Shown here: positions 34,295 to 46,536 of the stretch, in pieces
Layout: each line of letters starts with the position of its first letter
Numbering within the stretch: the first letter of the stretch is position 1
Assembly: GCA_030545055.2 (NCBI GenBank)
Contig: CM061536.1
Span: forward strand, 29,763,751 to 29,827,750
Direction of reading: 5' to 3'
Source: Neoaliturus tenellus
Lineage: Eukaryota > Arthropoda > Insecta > Hemiptera > Cicadellidae
DNA: 64,000 nt
The notes under the pieces: generated by a model
What the model was told of the DNA's origin: nothing
The model's input: only the letters and a program-made list of their open reading frames with translations
Database searches by the model: none
Made by a program: the position numbers and the translations under genes

Positions 34295-37275
34295 TTCGCA
34301 TCCTCCAGGCCAACCTTCACAGATCCTTCGAAGCTGATAACCTTCTAGATCAGCTCGCCCGAGAACTTTTTGCTGACGCGCTCCTTATCAGCGAACAGTA
34401 TTGGGATAGAGACCCAAACATTTGGATCTCCGACAGCCTCGGTACTGCTGCATTTTGGGCACGTAATACACATGTTGTCTTGGTGCGGAGTCACGGGCGC
34501 GGCCGAGGATTCGTCTGGGTTTGGTGTAGGGACGTGACTATTTTCAGTTGCTACCTTACACCCAACGAAGCCGTCCAGGACTTCCGCGACAAGATAGATA
34601 GTCTAGAGGAGTGCGTTCTCGGCACCACCGGGCATGTCGTCATTGGTGGCGATTTCAACGCCAGGGCCGTCGAGTGGGGAATGCCCTCTACCAGCTCCCG
34701 GGGGAAATACATCCTGGATTTCATCGCCAGGACCGGTCTTGTCGTCCTCAACCAGGGCGACACACCTACTTTTCGGCGCCCCGGGCAAAGAGGCACGATC
34801 CCCGACGTCACCTTTGCGTCTGAGTCGCTCCTTCCGAGGATATCTGGCTGGAGGGTTGTGGAGGACTACACGGGTAGCGACCACCAATACGTCGTGTTTG
34901 ACCTCCATGATCAGGCAAATCGTCGAGTTTCCGCATCTCGGGAAGCGCCACGCCGGTGGAACACCAACAAACTGGACGTGGTCAAGTTCACCGAAGTCAT
35001 CTCTCGGGGAGCGCAGGGGAATCCTGGTGAGGTTGGGGCCGAGGCACTAGTAACATCCACGATGGAACTGATCGTCTCGACCTGCGACCAGTCTATGCCG
35101 CGAAGGAAACCACGACGCGACAAACAACCCGTTTACTGGTGGACTGAAGAGATTGCGGAACTCAGAAGAACATGTTTAAGAACTAGACGAGCCGCCACTA
35201 GAGCGAGAATTCCCGCAGACAGAGTTCGGAAGTCGGAGGCCTTTAAAGCTGCGAGAAAATCTCTCCGCCAGGCGATCAACAGGAGCAAGGCAAATAGCTG
35301 GAGGAGACTTCGTGACGACGTTGACTCCGACCCGTGGGGCCTGGGTTACAAACTTGTAACACAGAAACTCGGCGCCCGCTCTCCACCTTCCATCATGGAG
35401 GGCGCCACCATGGGGAGGATCGTCGCTGGGTTGTTTCCTGAACATCCACAGCGACCGCCGGTTGACTTCGGACGGGTAGAGGATGTTCCACTCTTCACCT
35501 TCGAGGAGCTGGAAACCTCCGTTCTCTCCCTGAAGAGCAACAAGGCTCCTGGCCCGAACGGGATTCCCAGTGAGGCTTTAAAGAAAGTATTTTCAATCAA
35601 CGCTGACTTGTTGTTGAGAATGTACAATGCCTGTTTGGTAGAAGGGGTGTTTCCGGCTCCCTGGAAAACAGCCAGGCTTGTACTGATCAGCAAGGGCAAA
35701 GGTGATCCCGAGCTGCCGTCGTCCCTCAGGCCTCTCTGCATGTTGGACACGGCTGGGAAGCTGTTCGAGAAGCTGATCCGTTCCCACCTGACTTCTGCCG
35801 TGGAAGCTGCCGGGGACTTATGCCCCCATCAGTACGGCTTCAGAAAGGGACGGTCAACGATCAAAGCTGACACCGAAGTTCAGAGAGCTTTGGAGAGAGC
35901 CGAGAGCCACAACCATTTCTCCTGCCAAGTAGTGCTTCTTGTTACGCTTGATGTCAAGAATGCCTTCAACTCGGCGAGGTGGGTCGATATGCTGGATGCG
36001 CTTCGCAACACCTTTCGTATTCCTGCATATCTTTTGCGGCTCATCGAGGATTATCTACGCTCTCGAAGCCTGATTTATGACATGAGGGACGGAACGCGGA
36101 CGATGGAAGTCACTTCTGGTGCCGCACAAGGTTCAATACTCAGCCCGGATCTCTGGAACGTTGCCTATGACAGCCTCCTGAGGTCCGAGATGCCTGAGGA
36201 AACCACTTTGGTTGGGTACGCCGATGACGTTGCAGCTCTCATTGCTGCTCGTAACGTTGAGCTGGCCCAACTGAAGTTGAACCGAGTTATGCGGGTGGTC
36301 AACTTCTGGATGTCAGATCACGGTCTCTCGCTTGCTCTCAGTAAGACGGAGATTGTGATCCTCACGAAGAAGAGGATCGACACCGTCGTTCCACTCCGAG
36401 TGGGAAGGGAGGTGGTCACACCAACTCGTGCCGCTAAAAACCTCGGGGTTATGGTGGACACCAAGTTAAGCTGGAGGGATCAGATCTTCCGTACGGCGGA
36501 CAAGGCCGCTAAGGTAGTCACTTACCTTAGTAGGCTGATGGCCAATGTCGGGGGTCCCCGATCCAGCAGAAGACGTCTGTTGATGTCTGCGGTCCAGTCC
36601 GTGCTCCTTTACGGGGCAGAGGTGTGGGCAGGCGCTCTAGATAAGGAGTGCTACAGGTTGCGACTCGCCCGGGTTCAGCGTCAAGCGGCGCTCCGGGTGT
36701 GTTCCGCCTACCGGACAGTGTCCGAGCCTGCCGTGTTGGTGGTCGCCGGAGTCATCCCTGTCAAGCTCTTGGCAGGGGAGAGGAAAGCGATTTATCAGAG
36801 ACAAGGCGAGATCGGCAAGGACACGGCAAGAACAGAAGTGCGCTCCCGAACCTTCCAGCAGTGGCAACACAGCTGGGAGCACGACACCCGAGGACGATGG
36901 ACTGCGCGACTTATCAAGCAGGTCCAACCATGGGTAGAACGGCGGCATGGGGAGGTGGACTACTACCTGACCCAATTTTTGACAGGTCACGGCTATTTTC
37001 GGTCGTACCTGAGCCGGATGGGAAAGACCGGTTCACCGGACTGCATTTATTGCCCGGGTGTTCCCGACGATGCGGAACACACATTCTTCCGCTGTCCCCG
37101 TTGGGAAGGGCCCCGTCTGGAGGCCACACAAATCTTTGGTGCATTTTCGGTGGACTCGGTCTGCCAAAAGATTTTGGAGGATGAGGGCAACTGGGATTGT
37201 TTGTCACAGTTCGTCCGGGGCATCCTCCTGGAAAAGAAAACCGATCTGGACCGCGAAGTGGCCCAGATCCCTTGA
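34285..37275 (+). CDS. LINE ORF2: endonuclease-reverse transcriptase
   Basis: The frame is open from 34285 to the stop at 37275, just under 1,000 residues. No ATG lies near its beginning; translation is likely by stop-restart at the overlap with ORF1. The N-terminal third is an APE-type endonuclease (GGDFNARAVEWG, then TIPDVTF and the catalytic-type SDHQYVVFDL). The centre is reverse transcriptase with GAAQGSILSP and YADD. The C-terminus has a Cys/His finger (CIYCPGVPDDAEHTFFRC). The frame is uninterrupted, unlike ORF1 and the copy at 29.3 kb, suggesting recent insertion. Confidence 0.85.
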   Translation, partial: RPVIRILQANLHRSFEADNLLDQLARELFADALLISEQYWDRDPNIWISDSLGTAAFWARNTHVVLVRSHGRGRGFVWVWCRDVTIFSCYLTPNEAVQDFRDKIDSLEECVLGTTGHVVIGGDFNARAVEWGMPSTSSRGKYILDFIARTGLVVLNQGDTPTFRRPGQRGTIPDVTFASESLLPRISGWRVVEDYTGSDHQYVVFDLHDQANRRVSASREAPRRWNTNKLDVVKFTEVISRGAQGNPGEVGAEALVTSTMELIVSTCDQSMPRRKPRRDKQPVYWWTEEIAELRRTCLRTRRAATRARIPADRVRKSEAFKAARKSLRQAINRSKANSWRRLRDDVDSDPWGLGYKLVTQKLGARSPPSIMEGATMGRIVAGLFPEHPQRPPVDFGRVEDVPLFTFEELETSVLSLKSNKAPGPNGIPSEALKKVFSINADLLLRMYNACLVEGVFPAPWKTARLVLISKGKGDPELPSSLRPLCMLDTAGKLFEKLIRSHLTSAVEAAGDLCPHQYGFRKGRSTIKADTEVQRALERAESHNHFSCQVVLLVTLDVKNAFNSARWVDMLDALRNTFRIPAYLLRLIEDYLRSRSLIYDMRDGTRTMEVTSGAAQGSILSPDLWNVAYDSLLRSEMPEETTLVGYADDVAALIAARNVELAQLKLNRVMRVVNFWMSDHGLSLALSKTEIVILTKKRIDTVVPLRVGREVVTPTRAAKNLGVMVDTKLSWRDQIFRTADKAAKVVTYLSRLMANVGGPRSSRRRLLMSAVQSVLLYGAEVWAGALDKECYRLRLARVQRQAALRVCSAYRTVSEPAVLVVAGVIPVKLLAGERKAIYQRQGEIGKDTARTEVRSRTFQQWQHSWEHDTRGRWTARLIKQVQPWVERRHGEVDYYLTQFLTGHGYFRSYLSRMGKTGSPDCIYCPGVPDDAEHTFFRCPRWEGPRLEATQIFGAFSVDSVCQKILEDEGNWDCLSQFVRGILLEKKTDLDREVAQIP

Positions 37276-37493
37276 TCGAGAGGCTGGACAAGGAGCGAGC
37301 CCCACGGGCGTAAGCCAAATTTAGGCCTAGCCTGACGTAATGTGATAAACAATTCCAGGTTAGATTTCTAAAGAGTATAGGAGGTTTTTTAGTGGGTAAA
37401 CCCGTTTTTTAGGAGAGCCCCACACTACAGGCTGGCCACCTGTGTGCGTAATGCATTTTTCCGCCTCTCCCTAAAAAAATCATACTTAAACTC

Positions 37494-39859
37494 AAATTTT
37501 ATTAATCTTATGGTACTAAAGTTTTAAATCGTAACTAAAGCAAAAGTATTGTCAGCAAGTCAAAATAATTTCCATTCGTATTCCAAGAGGTCGTTTTAAT
37601 AGTGTGGGCAGCTGCTCTTAGGACCGTATTTGAAGCCCCATCGTAGTATGTAATTTTTAAGCATTGTTAAAGGCTCCTTTGTAAACGCTCATCTCACGAG
37701 AATCCTGATACCAGAAAAGCATTTGGAAGGGCTAATTTTGCTTTCATATTATAACATTTGAACGATTAGTTCGTTAAAACACAAAGGAAAGTTGATGAAT
37801 CCCTTAGTGACCATTTTATATAGTTAACTACATGTTTTCCTGCTTTTATGGATATGGGGAGATAAACCATTGAAGATGAAAATGTAAAGACTTGCTGTCG
37901 TCAGCACCTCTGTCTCGCTACTGAAGATTAACAACCTGTAATTGAGTTGGCATAAAGTTTGATGCAGTCATTACTAAGTTAATCCCAACTTGCTACCCGA
38001 ATGTCTTTTATTGATTTTAGAGACCAAAATTAATTATTGAGAGACCACAATTAATTATTGTTATCTTTCATTTCACTGGCCACACTACTGGACAAAGTGG
38101 CCAGTTAATTTCTCATTATGTTTTGTACCTCTTTGCAGGTATTTTTGTATGAGAAATAAATTCATTTATTCATTTATATTCATTTGTTCACAAAAAGGTT
38201 TTACAATTGAGATAATTTGCGAGAGATACCATTAAAAAACATTTATGCTAAAAATCTAAAAAACTGAAAACAATATGAAATTAGAAAATGTCTGTGTTCG
38301 CTTCCAGATTGAAATTTGACCTAAAACTTCGTTGAACTAACCAGAATCGGTTTTAAAATGTTTATCACTGAAAAATATGTTCTTCACGTGTTTCTAAAAC
38401 AACTGCCTAACGATTCACTCAATCGCCTTTCTTAAATAAGATAAAAATTTTAACTTTAAAAGCCTGTAGGACGTAGCCCGATGGGAAAATATGAATTATA
38501 ATGGTATTCTGCTCATCTGCAGGACACTACCTCTCTAACGGTATACGCACGGACTTCTCCTATGATGCGCACAAGCTGAGAAAAAAGGAGGAAAACAATC
38601 ATGTCCCCATATTAAAAATACAGTATATAGATTACATATTTGGAAAAATTTACTTTCCTCTGAAAAAACCTAAGTTTTATCCCATCATTTCTTAGGATAC
38701 AATTCTAGTGCACCAAGAGCGCTCTCTACATTATCTTATCTCAGTAAAAAAACTAAGAATATCTGCATATTTTAAGTGCCTTTTATAAAATAATTACGTT
38801 TTATTATCATATTACCCATAGTCAAGTAAAAAATTACAGGGTTAGTCTACAAATGTTTTGGCCTATTCTAACTATTTATTTCCAAACGGATGAAGATAGA
38901 CAAAAAAAATCTTCTGTTCCCGGTTTATTTTCTATGCAATTTGCTCTTAAATCAATGCAAAACTAGAAATTTGCCAGGTAATTCAATTTGACTTTTGAGT
39001 TTTGGAAACTCATTAGTTTTGCGAAAGGTTTACTGTAAGTCACCAGCAACAGATTTTGACCCAGTTCAATTTGGTTACACTGGAAAACCTGTAAATAAAC
39101 CTAAAAAATTATCAAATTTCAAATTATTATACTCACATGACACACTAGAGACTAACAAGTTCCTTTTTAGAACAAATATTTTCCGTTTTTCATGGAGGTT
39201 GATTTTGGGCCTAATATTATTTGTAGTCAAACATGTATGTGCAAAGGTTAGAAACACGATATATATTTGTGTAACAAGACAATATTTCTTACTATGAAAA
39301 TACTTAAGCAAGTTTATTTGTTTGTTTTTACGAATTAATGATTTAACTGTTCAACAAGCTTTGTGAAGTTTCGTAGCAATAATGTGAATATTTTGTCATT
39401 TATTTCCTGTATAAAAATGTTATGGCCTCCTAATAAATCGCTCAGTTTGGTTGCTGTGATAATCCAGAGGACGTAAGCAGTATTTACATAGAAAAAAAAC
39501 TTCTTAATAAATCTCTAAAAACAACACAATAGTTTCGTTTTAAAAGACAACACTCCAAAAACAATAATGCATTGGAAAAAGGTATGATCTTGATAGACTT
39601 TCAGATCAAGCATTGGCATTAAAAAGTAGAAACGATCTAATTTTTAAAAGGGGAGATTTTAGCCTTATTTAAGCTAGGAAAATATTAAGTTATGTTCACA
39701 GAAACATCGATAGTAAAAAATGAATTTCAGACGAACAGTTGGATAGTTTGCGTAGGTCATGTATGAGCCTTTCCACGCTTTGGTTTACCCTGCTGCTGCG
39801 TACGATGGACTTGTTGAGTTGTACATTTTAGGCCATTGATCCGGGTGGCGCTTAAGGGA
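37494..39859. other. AT-rich host DNA
   Basis: No gene. At about 38100-38185 there is what looks like a LINE 3' end with an ATTC-type tail (AATAAATTCATTTATTCATT). Small ORFs at 38501 and 38995 show no recognisable feature. Confidence 0.4.
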
Positions 39860-40645
39860 TCAAAGGATCGCATCTTGGTTCTGGTACTGTACTATTCAAC
39901 CTCTACATAAGTTATATGACGGAATTTATAATCAGTGATTTACTACTTTTTATAGATGACTTAAAGCTATACATTAAAAACAAGCATCCTTACGATACAT
40001 CTGTTCTTCAGAACGATCTGGACACTTTCAGCGTTTGTTGCAGTATAAACAGCATGACTCTCAAATTGGACAACTTTGTGACCATCACTTACAGTAAGAA
40101 AGTCTCTACTATCTTATTTGAATACACTTTAGAAGGAAATACGATTCCCAGGAAATGCTCAGTCGAAGACCTAAGAGTTACTTTTACCCAATTCCTTAGT
40201 TGGGATTCCCACGTTTATAATATGTGTAACAATATACCTTTTAAATCCTAGGCCTAACATACAGTCTCTCGTACTTCCTCAATTATATTTAATCTGTCAA
40301 TAACTTGTATTGTACACTAGCCCACCCTCATCTAGACTAACATTCTGACATTTGGTCACCTCACCAACTCGAAATACGAGATGAACTAGAAAGCATAAAA
40401 ATGGGGTTTTTGAGAATAACCTGGACTCTCCTTATAGAACCCATACAGCACACTAACCTCTTCAAGATAGTTAAAAAAAGTCTTGCTCCGACTTGGTCAA
40501 CGTCTTCAAAACAACTCGCGAGACTCCTAAACCAGTAAATTAAACGTTTATTTGACCAAACTTTTCGTACACTTAATCGGTCTAGAGGAAGTCTAGATTC
40601 CGTCTCAGAGGACATTTTCAAGACATATTTTAGCCGTCTACGACT
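39860..40645 (+). mobile_element. Decayed reverse-transcriptase fragment of a LINE
   Basis: The plus strand reads through a degenerate catalytic block (LLFIDDLKLY at about 39940-39970, where Y/F-x-DD is expected) preceded by GTVLFNLYIS and followed by typical downstream segments (SLDSVSEDIFKTYFSRL near 40600). Frames are broken. A Jockey-like origin is likely. Confidence 0.55.
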
Positions 40646-42110
40646 ATAAATTTGACCATAAGGTATAATGGTATCCCTCTTTTAACCGTTTTAAAGCCTC
40701 CTTTTTTATCTATTGACATCTACTGTATATCTTGAACACATTGATAATGTTAAAGAAGTCTTGTTGATGTCTCTTTGAGATGTAATTAAGCTGTCAATCT
40801 ATTTTGTACTAGAAGATGTATTCATTTATATGCCTTGAAGATTAAAATTACTGATGTGACATACAATAGATATCCTGGATATGTCCAAAATGTCACAGAT
40901 TTCTTTTTGGAGCCACTTTGAGATGTACTCAAGATATGAAATTACCCAATAAAGAAATGTTCTACCAATTATAATTATTTAAGGTGTTACTGTAACATTA
41001 AATTGAGTACATCATAAAAAGTCAATAGGCTATGTATATCATTAAACTAGGTATTTGACAAGTTTTACTGGATGTAACATAATTTTCAATAATATGTAAC
41101 AAAGTGTTTACCGTACTACTTCAATTTTTGTATGTTAAAATGAATTTATTTGATTACGTATAAATTTTGCTGGATGTATTTTCATCTATAATTTAATCAT
41201 TAATAATAATCATTAAACTCAACTATAATTTAAAAAAAAATTGAATTAAATTTACAGCAAAGGATTTTAATAAAAAGCCAATAAATTTGAATCTTGATAT
41301 ATTAAAGATAACATGTTAATTTAACAGATATAAGATTTATACTGCAGCCCACAAATAACATGTACAATGTCAAAAGAAGTTTCCCGTTTCCTGAATGAGT
41401 GATTCATGCGAGAAGATCAGCAACCCAGATCTGAAACAAAAAGAAAAGAAAATCATTAACAACTGGAACCAAACCTTTCAAACAGAGAGTTAAAAGCGAG
41501 GGAAAGAAATTTAAAAACAAATTGTTTAACAATTATTTTAGAGATGATTAATTTGCTCAGTCTAACTGAAAAGAGGTATTTAAAAATCTAAGCCTTTAAA
41601 TCTTTTATTGAATCCACAGAGAATAAAAGACCATTAAACGATGGTGAACCATCGTACCTATTAGGCGTACATGAAATAGGTGTACTATACATCACAAACT
41701 ATAACGATAAGTTCGTAACTTAAAATTCTAAATTTTTATCTTGTCAGGGTTACAATTTTATCAATGAGGTGCTATGCCCAGGATATGATTAAATTAATAG
41801 GCCGATTGTTATATTTAAAACTAACAAAATGTTCTTCAGCAGCTTTGTCAATGAGGGAGTGTATGTTCTACATAGCGGGTAGGCTATATTTTGAAGCTGT
41901 ATTGAACAATGTATTTTACCAAGAAAAGATCCCCATGTATTATGTTAAAACAGTCATCATCAGATCCGCCCAAAGCCGAGAACTCTTACTTAATACTTGA
42001 ATGTTGAGTTGAATTTTAGAAAAAGTTTACAAATTTCCCTAAAAAAACAATAACACATGTAGTCTACTTAACCAAATCAAAACTTAGCGCACAAAAATAT
42101 ACAGTGTATA
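40646..42110. other. AT-rich host DNA
   Basis: No gene supported. A polypyrimidine-plus-AG sequence on the minus strand (about 41430-41455) could be a splice acceptor followed by a short frame ending in TGA. This is weak. Confidence 0.35.
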
Positions 42111-42139
42111 TATACCATATATATATATATATATACATA
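42111..42139. repeat. Short AT microsatellite
   Basis: AT dinucleotides flanking ATACCAT; not otherwise notable. Confidence 0.7.
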
Positions 42140-42777
42140 TTTTTTAAGTAGGCCTACATGTTTTTGTATGGTAGTTGAATATGGTAAACACTTTGATACA
42201 AACATCAGTTAAATTAACAGAGAAACAAAATTAAAATCTTGAAACTCTACTGCAATACTTCACAGAAATGAACAATAGGATATATTGCCGCCGGCACATT
42301 GTTGGTTTACAAAATGTGTTAGGCCAAATAATATTGGAGTACAGTATCAACAGTCTACTGTACTGCGACCATTTTTGAAAGCCTGATAAAGCTCTGAGTT
42401 TTGTAAAAATAAACCTACTAATGAATTTATTTTTTAAGGCAATTAGCCTATGTTACAACCAAAACTGTTAGGCCCTAAACTTTAAGGAGACTTGGATGAG
42501 ATACTTTTAGTAGCTACCGAACAATAGCCACTTTCCTTTAGACATTAATAATTAAATGGCTTAGAGCTGTATCAAACAAACAATAAACACGTAAGGTTTC
42601 TTTGTCAAATTTCATAGTACAGACACCCACAAATCCGGCGACCGTGGAACCGCCGGTTTTAAAAATGGCCGGATTAACTGGCAGTTTATTGAACAAGTTA
42701 CACTTACAAGGGACCTTTTTAAATGTGTTCCAAAGATAAACTATAAGGTGTATTTAACTAAAAAGATTAGCATAACA

Positions 42778-42861
42778 TTTAATTAATGTTTTGCTACAGA
42801 CTTTCCACTAAAAGGAAATTATGCCTTTTAGTGGAAAGTCTGTAGCAAAACATTAATTAAA
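42778..42861. repeat. Perfect 38-bp hairpin
   Basis: Arms 42778-42815 and 42824-42861 are exact reverse complements with an 8-nt spacer. It could be a recent foldback event or a small-RNA precursor. No flanking element ends are seen. Confidence 0.85.
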
Positions 42862-43442
42862 CTCAGACATTAAACATTCACTCAGATGTTAATAATAGGG
42901 CTGAAATTCAATTGGACATTGGATAAGAGGTCACTAGTGATGAAACTGCGTTCAATGAACAAACACCGAGAAAATGTTTTATCGGCCATTAACAAAGGTC
43001 CTTGATAGCCGTTTCATTGTTTCACGGTATCATACACCTTGATAGAAGTAAACAGCAAAGGTAAACGAGTAATATCTTAAGCTTTTTTAACTGTCCCCAT
43101 TCCGCAAATTTTCAAAACCTAAAAGGGTCCAGTATTGATTAGTTTGGCTAAGCGGGATTCTACTATACTTTGATAGACAAGTCTGCGTAATCACTAGTAT
43201 AGCCTACATGTAACAGATACCAATAAGTTAAGAAATTATTCAAAGATTAAGTTAATGGTTCAAAAACTTTTAAAGATAATCTTGTCCCATCCATGTTGAA
43301 ATTCGATTACATTATCCAATATCAGAACACGGTGTGCCTAGCCAGCGCACAATAACCACTCTATCAGACATGCTGCGAAAATTTTCAATCTACCAGACTG
43401 AAATATAAAAAAATACAGAAAAAGTATTAAAAAATTTACATA
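42862..43442. other. Host DNA, nothing recognised
   Basis: No ORF or repeat structure recognised. Confidence 0.35.
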
Positions 43443-44604
43443 TAGTCGACTCCCTCTCGTTCGGACTCCAATGGTCTGGACGCCGGATGGTCCGGACGAG
43501 GTCTTGGAAATGAGTCATCAGCGCGCCAGGTTTCTTGAGGCCAAAATTGATAGGATTGAACGTGTCTGTTTTGGTCAATATGTAAACAAAGAACCTCAGT
43601 TCGGCTTACGATTACGCTCGTTCCGGGTAGTCATATCGAAGTGTGGCTTATTTTAAAAGTTACTGTACCGTATATTGTTTGTGTTTTAGTAATTTTGAAT
43701 TGAGTTATATTATTACGAGATTAATTTGTACAGTAGACTCTCTCTTAACCAGCCACCTTTTAACCAGTCTCCGTTTTAACTAGCCTACCCTAACACAAAA
43801 AGAACAACTTTTTAACCGGCCATTTTTTATCTCAACATCGCTTTAACCAGCCGTGTTTCTCCGGAAACGTATTTTCTTATCTACTGTATCATTGAATTCA
43901 ACATTATTTCATATTGAACTTCTCAAACCAATTAAAATGTAACGTCCTTGACAGAAGTGAATGCCACCGGAAGTCAATGTGTTTAGACCTACTATCCAGT
44001 AGACCACAATAGAGAAACAAATTATTATTAGTTTAGGTTTGTTGTGGATTTCATGGGTGTCGGATGTTAGCTATAAATCATATGCAGTAATGTATTTAAA
44101 GTTGTTTTTCAAGTGATAATTATATTTTAGACCATATAAAATTGTAGATTGGCGTTCTTAAATGAACATCGGTTTAACGGGCCACTTCATTATCCGGCCG
44201 CATCCTGGTCACGAGATGGCCAGTAAAGAGGGAGTCTACTGTAGGTAAAATTGTAGTTAGAGTAACTGCGTAGTGATTTTATGAATCTAAAATTGTAGCC
44301 CATTTGTTAACAAAAAAATAAATCTATGAAGTTTTTATTTGTGGCCCTTTTTTGTGTTATTTTTTATTGTCTGGTATCAATTTTGTTTTTATCGATTTCA
44401 TCAAAATGAGGTTCCATCAAGTTGGTAGTAAAACAACATAATGTTTAGGTTATAAAATTGTCTTTATATATGTTTATAATTAGGTAAATACACACTATTA
44501 AAGATTTTAATTTGCATAAGTTAACAACCGCCGGATTGCCCAACAATTTTTTTATCCGGACAATGGTCCGATTCCGAGGAGTCCGGATTAGAGGGAGTCA
44601 ACAG
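43443..44604. mobile_element. Tigger/pogo-like non-autonomous element with a nested MITE
   Basis: The ends match in inverted orientation (GTCGACTCCCTCTCGTTCGGACTCC on the left; GGAGTCCGGATTAGAGGGAGTCAAC on the right), with TA dinucleotides beyond them. A second element of the same type lies inside at 43731-44241. No transposase frame remains. Confidence 0.5.
43731..44241. mobile_element. MITE with CAGTAGACTC ends and TA target duplication
   Basis: 511 bp. Left end CAGTAGACTCTCTCTTAACC, right end GAGGGAGTCTACTG, and TA immediately outside on both sides (43729-43730; 44242-44243). TTAACC-rich subterminal repeats are also visible. Typical of pogo/Tigger-derived MITEs. Confidence 0.75.
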
Positions 44605-44641
44605 TATACTATAAACATACTCTTAACATATAGTAGTTTTA

Positions 44642-44730
44642 AATTAAAACTCCAAATGTCCAATAAATTTTACAATTTGTTACCTAACCAACAAATTATA
44701 AAACTTATTGGATATTTGGAGTTTTAAATT
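44642..44730. repeat. Imperfect 41-bp hairpin
   Basis: Arms about 44642-44681 and 44690-44730 pair with roughly four mismatches, some of which would be G-U in RNA, and an 8-9-nt loop. The size and shape recall a microRNA or siRNA precursor. Confidence 0.6.
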
Positions 44731-46009
44731 AATATTACATTCCAATAAGAAGAGCTAACCAAAATGATACTCTTAACACACCAACTATCACAACCAGTTA
44801 AACTTTAACTCGCCTATTCTGGAAAACTAATAGGTACCTTCTTTATCAGTTATTTTTAACAATAAATGTCTTTAGCCGGTAGTGTAGTGTTTTATAGAAA
44901 TGGGTACGGTAATGGAAACCGCTGATTAATCTATTCAATTAACCATCGTACTTCTCCTCCTGAGGGTTGAGATGGTTTCACTATAATATCACATTTACTC
45001 TATTGAAAACTTAAATTACACACATTTTTACCCGTCAAATCATTTCCAGTCCTTGTTCTGCGGTGGGTCAAAAGAAAGCTCTTTGTACAATAAGATGTGC
45101 TCCATAAATAAATATAATAACATCCAAAAGAAATGGGACAAGCTCATCCTTAAAAGTTTTCTGAGCATTAAACTGGTTTGTGCTACACTGATTTTGCTTT
45201 ATGTATTTATGTATTCTTTTTTATTCACTCAGTTCCCATTTGCCTAAGCTTTATTAGCCTACAAAGTACTGAGTACTGTACGGTACAGTACATGAATTAA
45301 TTTATGACAAATGAACCTTTAATAATTAGCCTTGGGTACGGATTAAGAGGTCCACTACAGATACGTACAAAATATTCTATGATTTAGAATGGGATTTAGT
45401 AGTTTTCTCTCATAATTTATTATAAAAATTAACCAAGTCCAAATAAAACATTACCGTACCTTCTAATTTTAGAAGAGAATCAGCGCAAGTCAGACTTTGA
45501 GGTCCTTTGATGTGGCTCCTGATGGGATGATCCTGATGTCAAATTGGGTTCCCATCTCGAACACAGCCTTAAAAGAATGAAAAATATGCTTTTAATAAAC
45601 AATCTGGTTTAGGTTATCTAGTCATAATAGTTGTAGATTTTTACGAGTGTTAGTCAAAACAAATAATATTGTCACAACATGTTTGCTGCAAAATGAATTT
45701 TACTATATATATATTCACAATAAGCACTATGAAGGTTTGCTGCCTTGGAGGTGTTACAAGCAAATATAGGTTAATCAGTACGGTACCGGTACCCAGTAAA
45801 GTCACAAACTAAATGATGGGTTTTACAAATTTTTTCCCCATAGGCTAAGTAAGTAGGGTTACCAGACGTCCACGTTTACCCTGGACAGTCCGGATTTTTA
45901 GGGATTCCGATCCAGGGTTGTTAAGTTTGGTCTCACAATACACTTTAAAGTAGATTACACACGTTAATTTTCAGTAGGCCTAATATATGTTAAACGTGTT
46001 TATCCTTTA
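44731..46009. other. Host DNA with a weak exon candidate
   Basis: On the minus strand, 45501-45565 holds a short protein-like frame (EMGTQFDIRIIPSGATS) directly after a pyrimidine-AG sequence near 45566-45575, and ends at TGA. I cannot identify it. The rest shows nothing. Confidence 0.25.
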
Positions 46010-46536
46010 CGGTGGACTCCTTCTTAACCGGCCACCTTTTAACCCGGTCTCAGCTTTAACCGGCCAAGCTGACATAAAATCAACATTTTTTAACCAATCA
46101 TTATTTATCTCGACATCGCTTTAACAGGCTGTGTTTTGCCGGAAATGTTGTTTTCTTAATCTATAATTCAATTCAACACTATACCGTACTGACATTCTCA
46201 AAAATATTATATCTTGGACGGTAGTGAATGCGCTTGGACCTGAAATCCAGTAGACCATAATTAAGAAACTGTTAATCTGTTCTTAATAATTAAGAAACTG
46301 TGATTATTAGTTTAGTTTAGCCGTGGATATCATGGGTGTCATAGGTTAGCTATATAAATTATAGGCTACTCGGAAATATTTTTCGAGTTTTTTTTTCAAG
46401 TATAATTGCATTTAGGCCATAGGCTATTAAATTGTAGGTTGGCATTTTTAAATGTAGGCCTACATCAGTTTAACCGGCCAATTCATTATCCGGCTGCGGT
46501 ATGGTCTCGAGGTGGCCGGTTAAGAGGGAATCTACA
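46010..46536. mobile_element. Second, degenerate Tigger-like MITE
   Basis: Same layout as 43731-44241: GGTGGACTCCTTCTTAACCGGCC at the left, GGCCGGTTAAGAGGGAATCTAC at the right, TA on the left. Internal blocks (TTAACCGG, CATGGGTGTC) are shared. About 527 bp. Confidence 0.65.

Larger units (their letters stand above)
32058..37478 (+). mobile_element. Near full-length R1-like LINE with target duplication
   Basis: 5.4 kb, flanked by ATCATACTTAAACTC (32043-32057 and 37479-37493). The ATCAT part may belong to the element's 3' end, since the truncated copy shares it; the safe duplication is 10 bp. It contains a 5' untranslated region of about 570 bp, a broken gag-type ORF1, an open ORF2 with endonuclease and reverse transcriptase, and a 3' untranslated region of about 200 bp ending in CTCCCTAAAAAAA. 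The organisation fits the R1/Jockey group. Confidence 0.85.

Noticed and set aside
34551..35787. Antisense ORFs across the LINE (also 36637-37352, 30584-31241 and 33314-34197)
   Set aside because: Shadows of the plus-strand coding frame in GC-richer DNA.
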